DNA of 64,000 nt, taken from Azorinus chamasolen. Its lineage: Eukaryota > Mollusca > Bivalvia > Cardiida > Solecurtidae. The stretch spans positions 58,789,841-58,853,840 of the forward strand of contig OY755252.1 of the NCBI GenBank assembly GCA_963576725.1. The letters run 5' to 3'. Position 1 is the stretch's first letter. Each line of letters starts with the position of its first letter. Under the pieces are notes generated by a model, which did no database searches, was not told the DNA's origin, and worked only from the letters and a program-made list of their open reading frames with translations. The position numbers were made by a program, and so were the translations under genes. Shown piece after piece: positions 1-10,072 of the stretch.

Positions 1-59
1 TAAGTCTGATGAGGTTGGTACTGAATAGGACGGTGACGGGCCAAAACCGCCCAATTTTT

Positions 60-170
60 GTGTCACCTGCCGAGAGGCGTGTGTCACATAGGGATTACTT
101 TTCCGTCGTCTGTCTGTCCGTCTGTCTATGTGACTTTTCTTATTCTAACACTTCTCCCTGCAGGTGACAC
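60..170. repeat. Short inverted-repeat block
   Basis: An 11-base arm GTGTCACCTGC (60-70) is matched by its reverse complement at 160-170, with a second pair GTCACATAG/CTATGTGAC inside. It looks like the terminal part of an unclassified repeat that may continue beyond the window. Confidence 0.35.
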
Positions 171-273
171 ATGTGTTTCTTTGAACACTCTTCTTATGAT
201 ATATTAACATGTGTTACTTCCATGTATGAATATGTAAAAATAAATGTACATGTAATATGGTGAAAAAGTTGTG

Positions 274-344
274 ACTTGACTGAGACTCGAACCAATGGCC
301 TCTGGCTTACCATGCCATCACTCTACCGACTGAGCTACAAAGCT
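274..344 (-). pseudogene. Degenerate tRNA-Thr(GGT)-like sequence
   Basis: Read on the minus strand it shows an A box (TAGCTCAGTCGGTAGAG), an anticodon arm with loop ATGGTAA (anticodon GGT, Thr) and a B box (GGTTCGAGTC). The anticodon stem keeps four pairs, but the acceptor and T stems pair poorly. A tRNA relic or the head of a tRNA-derived SINE is more likely than a working tRNA gene. Confidence 0.5.
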
Positions 345-743
345 ACACTATCAACTGTTTCACTGTTTCTATCCGACTACATATGAATGATTGAATGAAT
401 GTATTATAAGAATATATCACATATCAGTGATTTTTTTCACTTTTGGGGGAATGGTGGCGGGGCCTTTTGATAGGGGAAGGGAAAATGCACATGTGAAGTT
501 ATTATATATATAAACATTATTTTATCTTAATATCTGAGCCTTGATCTGAAAAATTAAGCCTTAGTGACACTCAAACAGCTGCATTGTCCTTGATGTGGCT
601 GCTGATCAGGGTCTGCACTATTTGGCACACACCAGTATCATTTTTTGAATGCAGCACATTAAACAGCACACATCATATAGTTAATATGTTCATACCAATG
701 AATTATCACTTTTTTGACTGATTGAGGATGTCCCTTTCCAGAC
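345..743. other. No recognisable feature
   Basis: AT-rich sequence without a convincing reading frame, splice-bounded exon or known repeat family. Confidence 0.4.
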
Positions 744-903
744 CACAGGGGGCCATTTCATGGGTCTACATGGTCTAAAGGTAAAAAAAACCAAATAATT
801 TTTGGTCAATTTAGTGCTATATTATATACAATAGCACTAAATCAACCCAAATTTTTTTTTTTGACCTTTTACACCATGTAGACCCACGAAATGGCCCCCT
901 GTG
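744..903. mobile_element. 160-bp palindromic MITE, unclassified
   Basis: Terminal arms CACAGGGGGCCATTTC and GAAATGGCCCCCTGTG continue inward as an imperfect inverted repeat to a centre AGTGCTAT...ATAGCACT near 825. No clear target duplication is visible, so the superfamily is open. A short frame starting at 923 just outside has no coding character. Confidence 0.6.
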
Positions 904-1162
904 TTCAATACTTATAATCATTGTGGATAATTATTGGATGCTGTTTGAATTATTCAAAGAATGTCGCATCTTAAATGATCTAATCAGAATTTATGAAAAA
1001 AACCAAATGACTGTCTTTAAAATTAAATGTAAACAACATGGGTTCTTCTTCGAAGGTGTCATAATACATTATAGAGTCAAATATATATTACAAAGATTAA
1101 TGATGATTTTCTATCAAATAAATTACACAACTTTATATTAGGAGTTTTAGGACTGTAACATT

Positions 1163-1465
1163 TTAACCCTTTACTACATGAATATTTAAGTAAAAAAATA
1201 ATGATGTCATGAATATCAATTACCAGTAGATTACTTTTCAAACACATGAAATTTTGCCAAAGAGAAACTATAGAATCACATCTATATTATTCCATAAGCC
1301 AACAGAGCAGACCCTGATCAGATGGCTCCTATAGGAGCCATCTGATCTGAGTCTATTCTGTTTGCAAAGGTATATTGGCTCTTATAGAACTGGAGCCATC
1401 TGATCTGGGTCTAGTACTCTGTTACTCTATTTGCAAAGGCGTATTTATGCCGAGTAAAGGGTCAA
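1163..1465 (+). mobile_element. T1 element with duplicated core arm
   Basis: It starts TTAACCCTTTACTACATG and ends in a mutated TTAA (GTCAA). The central stem CCTGATCAGATGGCTCCTATAG (in two halves around 1330) is followed by a second copy of the right arm (GGAGCCATCTGATCTGGGTC, about 1394-1413), so one side of the hairpin is repeated. Confidence 0.8.
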
Positions 1466-1551
1466 TTAAGTCTTTTTTCTCCTGAAAATATATTAGTTTA
1501 TCATCAATACACAACAAGAAAGAAATTGTTATATAATAAGTAAGATCTCCT

Positions 1552-1805
1552 TTAACCCTTTCCTTCATATAAATGTGTTTTCACATATTTCAAACAGATT
1601 AGACCCAGATCATACGGCTTCTATAAGGGTCGTCTGAGCTGGGTCTGCACTGTTTGCTAATGGAATTTGAAAGATCTAAAATGGCTGCAATTTTCCACCT
1701 TCCATATTTTGTTATTACTATTTTGGCCATGAATATATTCAGAAGATCTACATTGAGGTATTGATATTTGGAATAAACACAGAAGTTGAACAGGGAAAGG
1801 GTTAA
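1552..1805 (-). mobile_element. T2 element
   Basis: Full-length copy bounded by TTAACCCTTTCC and GGGAAAGGGTTAA. The core lies at about 1605-1660 with several stem mismatches. The long flank carries the T2 signature (ATATTCAG...GAACAGGG). Confidence 0.8.
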
Positions 1806-1979
1806 ATGAACACTACAATATCTCATAGTCTCATCAATATAGCTGTTAAACACAGCATGCTAATTTTCTGATGGGTGCCGTCTGACGGAATATCGGGAAG
1901 TAGCTCAATATCACCATTTAGTAAACAATTTATGTGAAATATCATATTTATAATAATTTAACCAAAATATACATTATAA

Positions 1980-3139
1980 TATACTACCAAAATGTGGGCC
2001 GTTTGGCATGGGAAAATCTGGTCTGAGATACGTGGGCCGTTTTGACCCACATTCAAATTCAATAGAATTCTTAATCAGATGGTAACTAGTCCGATTTGTT
2101 TTGGGACGAAATGATATCTGTAAAAGCATATTAAAAATTAGTCTACATATATATGCAGATCTAGATAGTTTATAATTTATATGTACAATTCGATAGGCTT
2201 CTTTGTCAAGAGAAATAAAATCTACTTACCAAGAAACACGGTCCCGTAAATCGTTTGAAAACTATTTCTGGCCATTTCGAGCAGTTCTGTCTCACTTCAG
2301 GTGCTAATGTGTAGAGATCTACGACGTTCTGATCATTAATCATTTGCCTGTCTTCATTATATTGTCTGTAACATTACTGATACGACAAATTCAAAAAATG
2401 CCTGTAAAGTTGAAACGGGGCTGTTTACCCCACCCACTTATTTACACACGCGAAGTCACAAGGTCACTGTACAGACGCGGATTATTGCTACCTTAAATAT
2501 ATCTATATCAATACAAATGATTTATTGAATGCAGCTTACGATCGAAGCACATATTGTTTTGTGACAGACTTACACGCAACCCGAATATAGGCTATAAATC
2601 ATCTTATAAATGAAACTGGCGTGTTAGTACGCGGTTCTGAACTCAAATCTGCAGACGCTCTCATCAGACGCTTGACGCCTACGTCATCAAGACTTTCCCT
2701 TATGACGTAGGTGTTTTGTTGAGAAACGTGTTTTCTGGCGGACCGTTTTTAACTTAAACGCTTTGAAAATGGCAGTGTTTTAAAGCACTGTCTGTCTCTG
2801 AAAATATTTTCAAAATATCACTTATAGGGCTTACTTCAACAAAATTTAGTCTTTTTAAGATAAAACACACACAATATGACTTACTACTCTGAGGAGGGGA
2901 TACAAATGTTAATATAACATTTCATTGTTACTAAGTGAAAACGTCGGCGTTTTAGTGACAAGCTTTAGTAAAACACGCGTGTTTAATTCCAAAACGCACC
3001 AAAAACGCCACTGTTTTGGTGCAAAACATTAGCGTTATTGAATCAAACACCTTCAAAACACGTTAGATGACGGTAAAATTTACAGTGTACAGTCGAGGTG
3101 ATTCATCGGTCCACAAAGTACAACAGAAGTCCGCACGGG
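1980..3139. other. Low-repeat stretch, no gene recognised
   Basis: About 1.1 kb that is free of the dominant MITE families. It contains scattered GTGTTTT/AAAACAC motifs in both orientations (2700-3070) that may be a decayed inverted-repeat element, but I could not fix its ends. No open frame or splice-bounded exon stands out. Confidence 0.35.
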
Positions 3140-3346
3140 TTAACCCTTTTCCCCTAATGCATATCAATTTAAGCTTTTAACATATTAATATTCAGGACTG
3201 AATTTTCATAATTACACATTTAACAGTGAAAGGTTTGGTTGTGACAGAAATTTAGGAATCAGACATATATTATTCCATAAGCAAACAGACCAGACCCTGA
3301 TCAGACAGCTCCTACAGAAGTCGTCTGATCTGGGTCTACTGTCGAA
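3140..3346 (+). mobile_element. T1b element, right end lost
   Basis: TTAACCCTTTTCCCC start, T1 interior and core (CCTGATCAGACAGCTCC). The copy stops just after GGGTCTACTGT, without the right flank or closing TTAA. Confidence 0.7.
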
Positions 3347-3517
3347 AATCGTTTATATATGTTAATACAGGGTTATAAGAGTCCTATATTAATAAACAGG
3401 ATGTTGGCTGTCCGGTTTGACACGTGTGTGACGTCATTTTAGCCATTTCTAAATATTATTAAATCTTTACTTCAGGAATACACATTGGAGAAATTATTAA
3501 TTGCATAATTATATATA

Positions 3518-3716
3518 CAGTAAAATACCTCTAAACTAGAGTTCTGGTAGAGAAGAATTTACATACTTTTAAGCAGGTGATTGCTTAATGCAAGGTGACA
3601 GTCATGCAGAAAGCTCCTATAGAGGAGCTTTCTGCATGACTTTCACCCTGCATTAAGCTGCCACCTGTCCCCATACTAAGTTGAACGACGGGTGTAGAGG
3701 GCTTTTTTTTTTACTG
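3518..3716. mobile_element. P6 element
   Basis: CAGTAAAATACCTC...TTTTTTTACTG ends with TA on each side (3516-3517, 3717-3718). The central palindrome is GCAGAAAGCTCCTATAGAGG, with GCTTAATGCA / TGCATTAAGC arms that contain TTAA sites. Confidence 0.85.
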
Positions 3717-3718
3717 TA

Positions 3719-3904
3719 GCCGTTTTTTATAATGAACACAGGTTGGATGGACGTTTTGCCCATGACAGAAACTGTGGAATCAGATTTATATTATGTCATA
3801 AGCAAACACAGCAGACCCAGATCAGACCCTTCCTGAAAAGAAAAAAACCGTCTGGTCTGGGTCTTCTCTGTTTGCAAATGGGTCTCTATAGGCTAAAGAG
3901 TTAA
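3719..3904 (+). mobile_element. T1 element, left part missing
   Basis: Starts abruptly after the neighbouring P6 element at the conserved T1 motif TTATAATG, runs through a degraded core with an A-rich loop (AAAAGAAAAAAA) and ends at TTAA 3901-3904. Its missing 5' part suggests replacement or deletion at the P6 junction. Confidence 0.7.
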
Positions 3905-4643
3905 AACGACCGGAATTGTCGTCTGCTTATTCGTTTTCGCTCGTATACATGAATAATCGTTCACATACGATTTTGTTGTAATAATATCTACATAAGATTT
4001 CGTTATGTCCCAAAGGTTATCAAGTGCAATCCCATATCCATTGTCGAGAGTGTGTGCGTTTGTGTGGGTGGGAGGGGTACGTAATTGCATGCTTGCAAAA
4101 CATTGCCAAGTTGGGAATATTGCAATTCGCCAGATTCGTATAGATCTAGCTTTAGGAAACGGTCTGCAATAAAACTGAGCCATGCATTCTGCAATAAACA
4201 GTCCTATGCATTAACGTTTAACCTTTGTAATACAGACTAACTTCCGCATGTGAAATAAATTGTCGTCTGCTACATTTCTATATATAACATTTTACTTACA
4301 TTGCTTTTTTCAAAACAAAAGCGTCTGTGCATGAAGAAGTTTGGATCCTGATCAGACAGGGAATTTTTCTAAAGGTCATAAAAGATGGTCCATTGTTTTG
4401 GTGGGGTTAAGCATTTTGACATGATTTTGGCGGGGTAAGCATTTGCAGAAGCAATTTTGCGATAACCTTTATAAAACGGTTGGAAGTTTTTGCAGATGAC
4501 AATATTGGAATTAGACCGAATTGAATAAGTAATGCCAATCATTCTCAGCGGATATCATAATGACACAATATTCATATTGCTATTCTCCAGAAATCACTGG
4601 CTGTCTACTTCCTGGATAGGAAATGTTTTTATTGTTTATTATT
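3905..4643. other. No gene recognised; one half-core
   Basis: Mostly unclassified sequence. Positions 4343-4367 hold a single arm of a core (TTGGATCCTGATCAGACAGG). Two short overlapping frames on the minus strand (3893-4194) show no family resemblance. Confidence 0.35.
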
Positions 4644-4882
4644 TTAACCCTGTGCCCAATAAACATTTCCACGCCTTTTCAAACAGAGTAGACTTAGATC
4701 AGACGGCTCCTGTAGGAGCCGTCTGATCAGAGTCTGCTCTCTTTGCTTACGTAAGAATATATATCTGAAACAACAGTTTCGGTCAAGATCAAATACCCCG
4801 TATCAATGTGCTATTTACAATTAATCTAATTAATATTCATGGTGTCATTAATCTTACATGAGTATTCATGGAGTAAAGAGTA
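4644..4882 (-). mobile_element. T1 element
   Basis: TTAACCCTGTGCCC start, good core at 4690-4735 (GATCAGACGGCTCCTGTAGG), and an ATTCATGGAGTAAAGAGT end whose terminal TTAA has decayed. Confidence 0.75.
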
Positions 4883-4995
4883 TGATGAATGGCATACATG
4901 TAGTATACATGTATCAAGATAATGTGCCCGGGTGTGGCTTAAACCCAGCAATATAGAAAGGCTGTGAAATAGGCCTGTAAACACTTTGTCCATAC

Positions 4996-5052
4996 GTCTT
5001 TTAAAGCTTTTGCAAACAGAATAGACCCAGACCAGACTGCTCCTGTAGCATT
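4996..5052. repeat. Solo half of a T1 element
   Basis: Contains the short flank and left stem arm (CAAACAGAATAGACCCAGA...CTCCTGTAG) and then stops at the apex. The other half is absent. Confidence 0.5.
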
Positions 5053-5073
5053 AGTCATCAAAATATGAGAATA

Positions 5074-5516
5074 CAATAGAACCTGTCTTAAGCGGCCATT
5101 CATTTATTGAACATATGAGTCTTAACCCTTCGCTTGCTATTCACGTCAATATACCTACCTGTAAATAGTGAAGACCCAGATGAGACAGCTCCTGCAGGAG
5201 CTGTCTCATCAGGATCTGCACTATTTACAATTTGATTGTGCAATCAGTGCACTCCACAGCAGTGACTGCACAGCGCAATACTTGTACACAGTGCAGATAT
5301 ATATAAATATACAACAGGTTATGGGTAAAGAAGGAGAGATTTATTTTAAAATTCAGCAAGCGAAGGGTTAAAAAGCAGAATGCTGCAGGGCAGAAGTAAT
5401 ACAGAAAGCTCCTATAGGAGTTTCTGCATTACTGTTGACCTGCATTAAGCAACCACCAGCCGTACAGATCCATGATTAGACTTCTTTTGACGACCGCTTA
5501 AGACAGATATGTTGTA
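5074..5516. mobile_element. P4 element interrupted by a T5 element
   Basis: The left end (CAATAGAACCTGTCTTAAG) and right end (GACCGCTTAAGACAG...TTGTA) belong to one P4 copy. Its arm is split at GAGTC^TTAA by the T5 copy at 5122-5371. The rest of the P4 palindrome resumes at AAAGCAGAATGCTGCAGGGC. Confidence 0.8.
5122..5371 (-). mobile_element. T5 element, intact
   Basis: TTAACCCTTCGCTTGC at the left, GAAGGGTTAA at the right, TTAA duplicated at both ends. The core GACCCAGATGAGACAGCTCC / GGAGCTGTCTCATCAGGATC differs between arms at one A/T position. The uninterrupted paralogous target sits at about 33549 in another P4 copy. Confidence 0.9.
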
Positions 5517-5606
5517 TCCACAACGGCCAATAATTAAGCAACAGACGACACTATTAAGAGCAGAGGAACCTTCTGCAACAGACGACAATATTTACAAAGA
5601 CGGACC

Positions 5607-5805
5607 TTTACCCCTTGAATACCCATGTAAGAAATAATAGTGCTGCTATGAATATTGATAAGATTAATTGTTATAATAGCACTAGGTCACAGGAATGTTT
5701 GGCCAAGGAAGAAACTGTAGAATTATATCTTTCTTATACCATAAGTAAACAAAGCAGACTCTGATCAGTCGGCTCGCCTAGCAGCCGTTCTATCTGAGTC
5801 TAAGT
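5607..5805 (+). mobile_element. Degenerate T1 element between direct repeats
   Basis: T1 interior with a mutated core (CTCGCCTAGCAG apex). It is flanked by ~50-bp similar sequences (about 5557-5605 and 5808-5858, both containing AACAGAC...AATATTTACAA), so it appears inserted in, or duplicated with, another repeat. Confidence 0.6.
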
Positions 5806-5887
5806 ATTAAGAACAGTTGAAGCTTCTACAACAGACTCAAATATTTACAACGGATTACAGTTCTGAAATAATACTGGTTATTATTAA

Positions 5888-6092
5888 TCTTTATCCCGCT
5901 TTTCCATGTCCTGACTCGCATTTGCAAACAGCTTGGATCCAGATGAGACGCCGAGTAACTCGGCGTCTCATCTGGATCCAAGCTGTTTGACACCAAGTCG
6001 GTAAAAAATCAATTGATCGAATCTTAGTAGCCAAAATTGCATCAGATCTAAATTAGAAGACACATTTTTTATCATAACCGAGTAAATGGCTA
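5888..6092 (-). mobile_element. T4 element, ends degraded
   Basis: The core is a perfect palindrome TTGGATCCAGATGAGACGCC-GAGTAACTC-GGCG... at about 5933-5990, flanked by the T4 GACTCGCATTTGCAAACAGC arm. Both terminal TTAA boxes have mutated. Confidence 0.7.
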
Positions 6093-6330
6093 GATTGTCT
6101 GATGTTTATTTCAGTGGACATGCCTGTCAATTACTGAAGTCAGACAACATAATAACGGATGAGTGATATACTCAATGAATAAATCCGTGATTGTCTTTTT
6201 TTCAAAGTGTTTCATTCCTGGTCAAAAAATTAATTAGGATCCAAACTATTTCTTTCACAGAAAATAAAGCAACATTCCACGCTTAGATAAGCAGACATGG
6301 ATTAGTTTTCGAGTATTATTAGCAGATTAC

Positions 6331-7212
6331 TACGGTGGCATATTTCTGCCACCGGTTACCACTTAGCTTTCGCGAAAAGCTTCCAGTTAATATCTGACAT
6401 ACTTATCTAATAAGTGGAAAGTGGAATCTTTTCATGAAAACCTGATAATTATCTTATCGCGTCAAAATGACCTGTTACCACGAACTGCCGCCACGTAAAA
6501 TAAATAACGCGAATCTTTTCTTAAAAAACTGTCTTGTTACCTAATCTAAAATAGATAGCATGTTCTTCCTGAAAATTCGATGATGTTCGGTGATAGTATA
6601 TGGTTTTGCATATCAATTGGCCACTGCCGCAGTCACCCGATTACACAATTTTCTATTTTTAGATAAGTGGTAACATGAAACTTTTCTAATTAACTGTCTG
6701 TTTTCGAGATAAATAACAAGTTAAGTTACAAGATAATGCTCTAAACCCATTTCCCTCATATTGACGACTTTTGACGACTCTATAAAAATCACTTTGTGAA
6801 ACCATTGTGATAAATAGAGCATTTGCTCCCATAGGAGCAAATGCTCTATTTATCACAATGGTTTCAAACTACAAAATTCTAAAATTTTCCTTTTCTCTAG
6901 TTAATGCTCCTTTTCGGTAGATTTATTCAAAGAGGTTGAATCTAAAATAGCCTATGAGATAATGGATCTAAAAAATAGCTTATGAGGTAATGGGTTAAGC
7001 GATGACAGTCTAAAGCAGTATTATGATATACTCCATGTCAACATATTTATCTGGTTATCGTGAAAAGTTTCCAGGCTCCACTTTTCAGATAGTAACTTGA
7101 ACAACTTGAATGTTTTCGTGTAAACTAGCTAGCTATGTATTTATGTGCGATATTAACAGGAAATGTTCGTGATAATTAACTGGCTAAGTGGTGTCATAAA
7201 TATGCCACCATA
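6331..7212. mobile_element. TIR element with 6-bp target duplication (IS3EU-like?)
   Basis: Terminal inverted repeats TACGGTGGCATATTT / AAATATGCCACCATA are flanked by identical GATTAC hexamers (6325-6330, 7213-7218). A further arm (ACCACTTAGC / GCTAAGTGGT) supports the pairing. The element is non-coding and hosts a T6 copy (6742-6998). A 6-bp duplication is typical of the IS3EU superfamily, which is an inference. The 2-kb element at 54722 shares TACGGTGGCA ends and the same duplication length. Confidence 0.7.
6742..6998 (-). mobile_element. T6 element with repeated right end
   Basis: CATTGTGATAAATAGAGCA stem around GCTCCCATAGGAGC, ending TTAA 6995-6998. The right tail is present twice (TCTAAAATAGCCTATGAG and TCTAAAAAATAGCTTATGAG). 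It sits inside the 6331-7212 element. Confidence 0.85.
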
Positions 7213-7277
7213 GATTACGTTGTGTTGTGTCGTATAAATCATTATTTTATAAGCTTTCTTGAATTCTTTTAAAATTT

Positions 7278-7420
7278 GTGATATCGTCTGCTAGTAGATT
7301 ATCGTCTGGTACAATTTATCGTCTGTTACAAACTGTCGAATTTGTCATCTGTTACAAATTATCGTTTGTCACAATTTGTTTTACAAATTGTCGTCTGGTT
7401 CACATTGTCGTCTGCATTTT
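7278..7420. repeat. Short tandem TCGTCTG repeat
   Basis: Six to seven irregular copies of TTRTCGTCTGNTACAAA spaced about 17-24 bases. The motif matches the GTCGTCTGC tail of T3 elements, so the array may be an expansion of a T3 end. Confidence 0.6.
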
Positions 7421-7427
7421 AGTTGCA

Positions 7428-7570
7428 CAGTAAAGTCTCGCTAGTGTGACTATATAATATATTAACATAGGATGCTGTAAAAGCAGGTGGATGCTTAATG
7501 CAGGGGAAAAGGGGAATTACTTTTGCCCTGCATTAAGCTACCACATGATTTAAAAATCCAGATTTTTTAA
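7428..7570. mobile_element. P-type element, truncated
   Basis: Left end CAGTAAAGTCTCGCTAGTGT and the arms GCAGGTGGATGCTTAATGCA / TGCATTAAGCTACCACATG (7484-7552). The loop between the arms is short (GGAAAAGGGG) and the right end is lost. The left end is a distinct subfamily, also seen alone at about 18178. Confidence 0.6.
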
Positions 7571-7633
7571 ATACTTCTTTTGAGTAGTCGTATAAGACTT
7601 CAATGTAATGTATTTTATTCATGTAACTAAAAC

Positions 7634-7684
7634 AGATTGTAACTCATTTGCAAACAGTGTAGACCCAGATCTGAAATGTTTGAA
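7634..7684. repeat. Solo T1 half-core
   Basis: CATTTGCAAACAGTGTAGAC CCAGATCTG arm without apex or partner arm. Confidence 0.45.
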
Positions 7685-7692
7685 TACATGTA

Positions 7693-8012
7693 CAGTTCGA
7701 CTTCGATATCTCGAACTTCAAAGGGCCATACAAACGAATTCGAGAGAACAAAGGTTCGAGTCATACGATTTCTAATCTGAACAATGTTTTAAGTGCACAG
7801 CTCAATGCAGATCTAAAGTATTGTTGAAAACTCCCGTAGGAGCTTTCAGTATTACTTTATTCCCTCATTAAGCTGTCACGTGTGTGTGTCTCGATATGCA
7901 TGTGGAAAACTTTTAAAACAATTCTGTATTGTAAACGTTGAAAAGACCTACCTTTTCCTTCGAATTATCGCGAAATTCGAGTTATCCGAGTTCGAGATAT
8001 CGATGCTCAGCT
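7693..8012. mobile_element. P3 element
   Basis: CAGTTCGACTTCGATATCTC...TCGAGATATCGATGCTCAG ends. The interior has repeated TTCGAGTTATCCGAG motifs and a degraded central hairpin (AACTCCCGTAGGAGCTT). Full-length but old. Confidence 0.75.
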
Positions 8013-8174
8013 GTATAAGGTTTTATTCTGAATAAACCGAGTTTAATCGACAGTGTGTATAGTGTTTATTGCTTCACCCACACTTCCAAGACGGACACTG
8101 ATGCCAATATATCATCTGGATCTAAACTGCAAAGATTATTCCAGATTAATCCTTAGGGTCAAACTATAGTTTGT

Positions 8175-8511
8175 GCCATGACTTTCACCCTGCATTAACC
8201 CTTTCCCTGTTCTGTATTTAGGCCAAATTTCAATACCTGCTGAATATTCATTAACAAAATAGCTATAAAGAAATATGGAAGGTAGAACATGGTAGACATT
8301 TTAGAAAGCAAAGAAACAGATATATCAAATTCTATTAGCAAACAGAGTAGACCCTGATCAGACGGCTCCTCTAGGAGCCGTCTGATCTGGGTCTACTATG
8401 TTTGCAAATGCGTGAAAACACGTTTATATGAGGGAAAGGGTTAAGCTGCCACCTGTATCGAAGATCTATATTTATACTGAATTGGACATCAGGTTTAGAG
8501 ATGTTTCACTG
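8175..8511. mobile_element. P6 element remnant interrupted by T2
   Basis: The right arm ATGACTTTCACCCTGCA|TTAA is split by the T2 copy and resumes as GCTGCCACCTG, with a right end GGTTTAGAGATGTTTCACTG (8492-8511). The left half of the P6 element is missing. Confidence 0.7.
8195..8444 (+). mobile_element. T2 element, intact, nested in P6
   Basis: TTAACCCTTTCCCTGTTC...GAGGGAAAGGGTTAA. The core GACCCTGATCAGACGGCTCC / GGAGCCGTCTGATCTGGGTC keeps the A/T arm mismatch. It is inserted exactly at the TTAA within TGCATTAAGC of the P6 palindrome. Confidence 0.9.
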
Positions 8512-8611
8512 TACTTCCTTGTTTTGTATATAACTAATTGTTACAATAAGCTCTCTCAACAGCGACCGCGAAAAGTGCAGCAATTCGGGGGCCCTTAATT
8601 TTAAACTGGTG

Positions 8612-8695
8612 TAAATTAAATGCAGGGCGAAAATTATGCAGACAGCTCCAATTTGAGCTCTCTGCATTACTTCTGTTCTGTATTTAGCTCTTATT
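8612..8695. repeat. P-type palindrome relic
   Basis: AAATGCAGGGCGAAAATTATGC...GCATTACTTCTG arms around CTCCAATTTGAG, with no recognisable CAGT ends. Confidence 0.5.
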
Positions 8696-8792
8696 AACCC
8701 CAATGCATAATAATTACTAGTTCGCTATATAGAGTGACGTCACTGTATACGGAAGATACTGAAGTATTGACACTTACTGATGATGAATACAT

Positions 8793-9042
8793 GTAACCCT
8801 TCTCTTGCTGAATTTTAAAATACATTTCTCCTTCTTTACCCATGCCCTGTTGTATAATTACATATATCTTCACCGTGTACAAGTATTTCGCTGTGCAATC
8901 ACTGCTGTGGAGTGCACTGGTTGCACAATCAACTTGTAAATAGTGCAGACCCTGATGAGACAGCTCCTGCGGGAGCTGTCTCATCTGGGTCTTCACTATT
9001 TACAGGTAGGTATATTGACGTGAATAGCAAGCGAAGGATTAA
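8793..9042 (+). mobile_element. T5 element
   Basis: Long flank first (CTTGCTGAATTTTAAAATAC), core with CTCCTGCGGGAG apex, and right end AAGCGAAGGATTAA. The left TTAA is mutated to GTAA. It shares TTAA 9039-9042 with the next element. Confidence 0.9.
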
Positions 9043-9256
9043 CTCTGACACTGCAAATGTCGGATATGTGATTACCTATGCAAACAGTTTGGATCCAGAT
9101 GAGACGCCGAGTAACTCGGCGTCTCATCAGGATCCAAACTGTTTGTTACTGTAACTGTTTTTATAACAAACATTGAGAGAAAAAACACTTAAGAAATGAA
9201 AATTGTAGCAGATGACAAAGTTTGCAGACGAGAAAATTTGACAGCGAAAGAGTTAA
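9039..9256 (-). mobile_element. T3 element
   Basis: Core GGATCCAGATGAGACGCCGA / TCGGCGTCTCATCAGGATCC. The tail contains GTAGCAGATGAC and GCAGACGAG, and it ends GACAGCGAAAGAGTTAA. It is chained to T5 on the left and T1 on the right through single shared TTAA boxes. Confidence 0.9.
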
Positions 9257-9499
9257 TATAAGAAATATGGACATTGGGAACATTTGTAAGATGATTGTTA
9301 TAATGGCTTTTGAACACTAGAGGTTTTGGCAATGGCAATGGCAAAAGCCGTAGAATCTATAAACAAGCTCTATAAACTCCAGAAGCAAAGATCTATAAGC
9401 ACCAGAAGCAAACAGAGCAGACCCTGATCAGTCGGCCCCTACGGTAGCTTCTTATCTTGGTTTACTCTGTAAAGGTGTCGTTACCAGGTAAAGGGTTAA
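9253..9499 (+). mobile_element. T1 element, diverged
   Basis: Starts at the TTAA shared with the T3 copy. The interior has a short AGAAGCAAAGATCTATAA duplication and the core apex reads CCCCTACGG. Ends GTAAAGGGTTAA. Confidence 0.75.
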
Positions 9500-9649
9500 C
9501 CCTTTAAATTGGCGGAAACAAGTTAACAGGCATTTGCTAATAGAACAGACCCAAATCAGAGTTCTACTGTAAGAACCAACTGATCAGGGTCTACTTTGTT
9601 AAAATCCTCTAGCAGCGTGTTTTTCATGTTTAATTGATCCAACTGTTAA
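9496..9649. mobile_element. Short chained TTAA element, relic
   Basis: TTAACCCTTTAAATTGG start, core AACAGACCCAAATCAGAGTT / AACTGATCAGGGTCTACTTTG, closing TTAA 9646-9649. It lacks the usual long flank, so it is either internally deleted or a composite of two families. Confidence 0.55.
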
Positions 9650-9724
9650 CCATTTCCTTCACATAGACGACGCACAAGTTTGTTTTGTTGAGATACGCCA
9701 TAAGTAATTTAAATTTATAAGTCA

Positions 9725-10032
9725 GATGGTAGTTTAATGCAGGACGAAAGTAATGCAGAACGCTCCTACAGGAGCTTGCTGCATTTCTTTCATCGTACAT
9801 TAACCCATTTCCTCCTATTGACGCCTTTTGACACCTCTGTAAAACCACTTTTTAAAACCATTGTGATAAATAGAGCATTTGCTCATTAGGAGCAAATGCT
9901 CTATTTATCACATTGGTTTCAAAACTATACAATTCTAAAACTTATTTTCTATTAAATGCTTCTTTTCAGTTGATATATTCAAAGAGGTTGGGTCTAAAAG
10001 TATTCTAGGGGGATGAGTTAAACAACCACATG
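9725..10032. mobile_element. P6-type element interrupted by T6
   Basis: Central palindrome GCAGAACGCTCCTACAGGAG, left arm AGATGGTAGTTTAATGCAGG. The right arm is split at CATTAA and resumes as ACAACCACATG. The CAGT ends are not preserved. Confidence 0.65.
9800..10021 (-). mobile_element. T6 element nested in P6
   Basis: TTAACCCATTTCCTCC...GGATGAGTTAA. The stem AAACCATTGTGATAAATAGA is mirrored after a GCTCATTAGGAGC apex. Inserted at the TTAA of the P6 right arm. Confidence 0.85.
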
Positions 10033-10072
10033 CTTTTCATGGTCATCAATGTCTATTTATAATGTAGTTGAT

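Noticed and set aside
5930..5990. Strong hairpins as transcription terminators
   Set aside because: They are cores of transposable elements in a eukaryotic genome, not rho-independent terminators.
8694..8996. 100-codon minus-strand frame and similar frames (5168-5371, 27702-28043, 43066-43269)
   Set aside because: All lie inside T5 elements. The shared peptide reflects the repeated palindrome and not a gene family.
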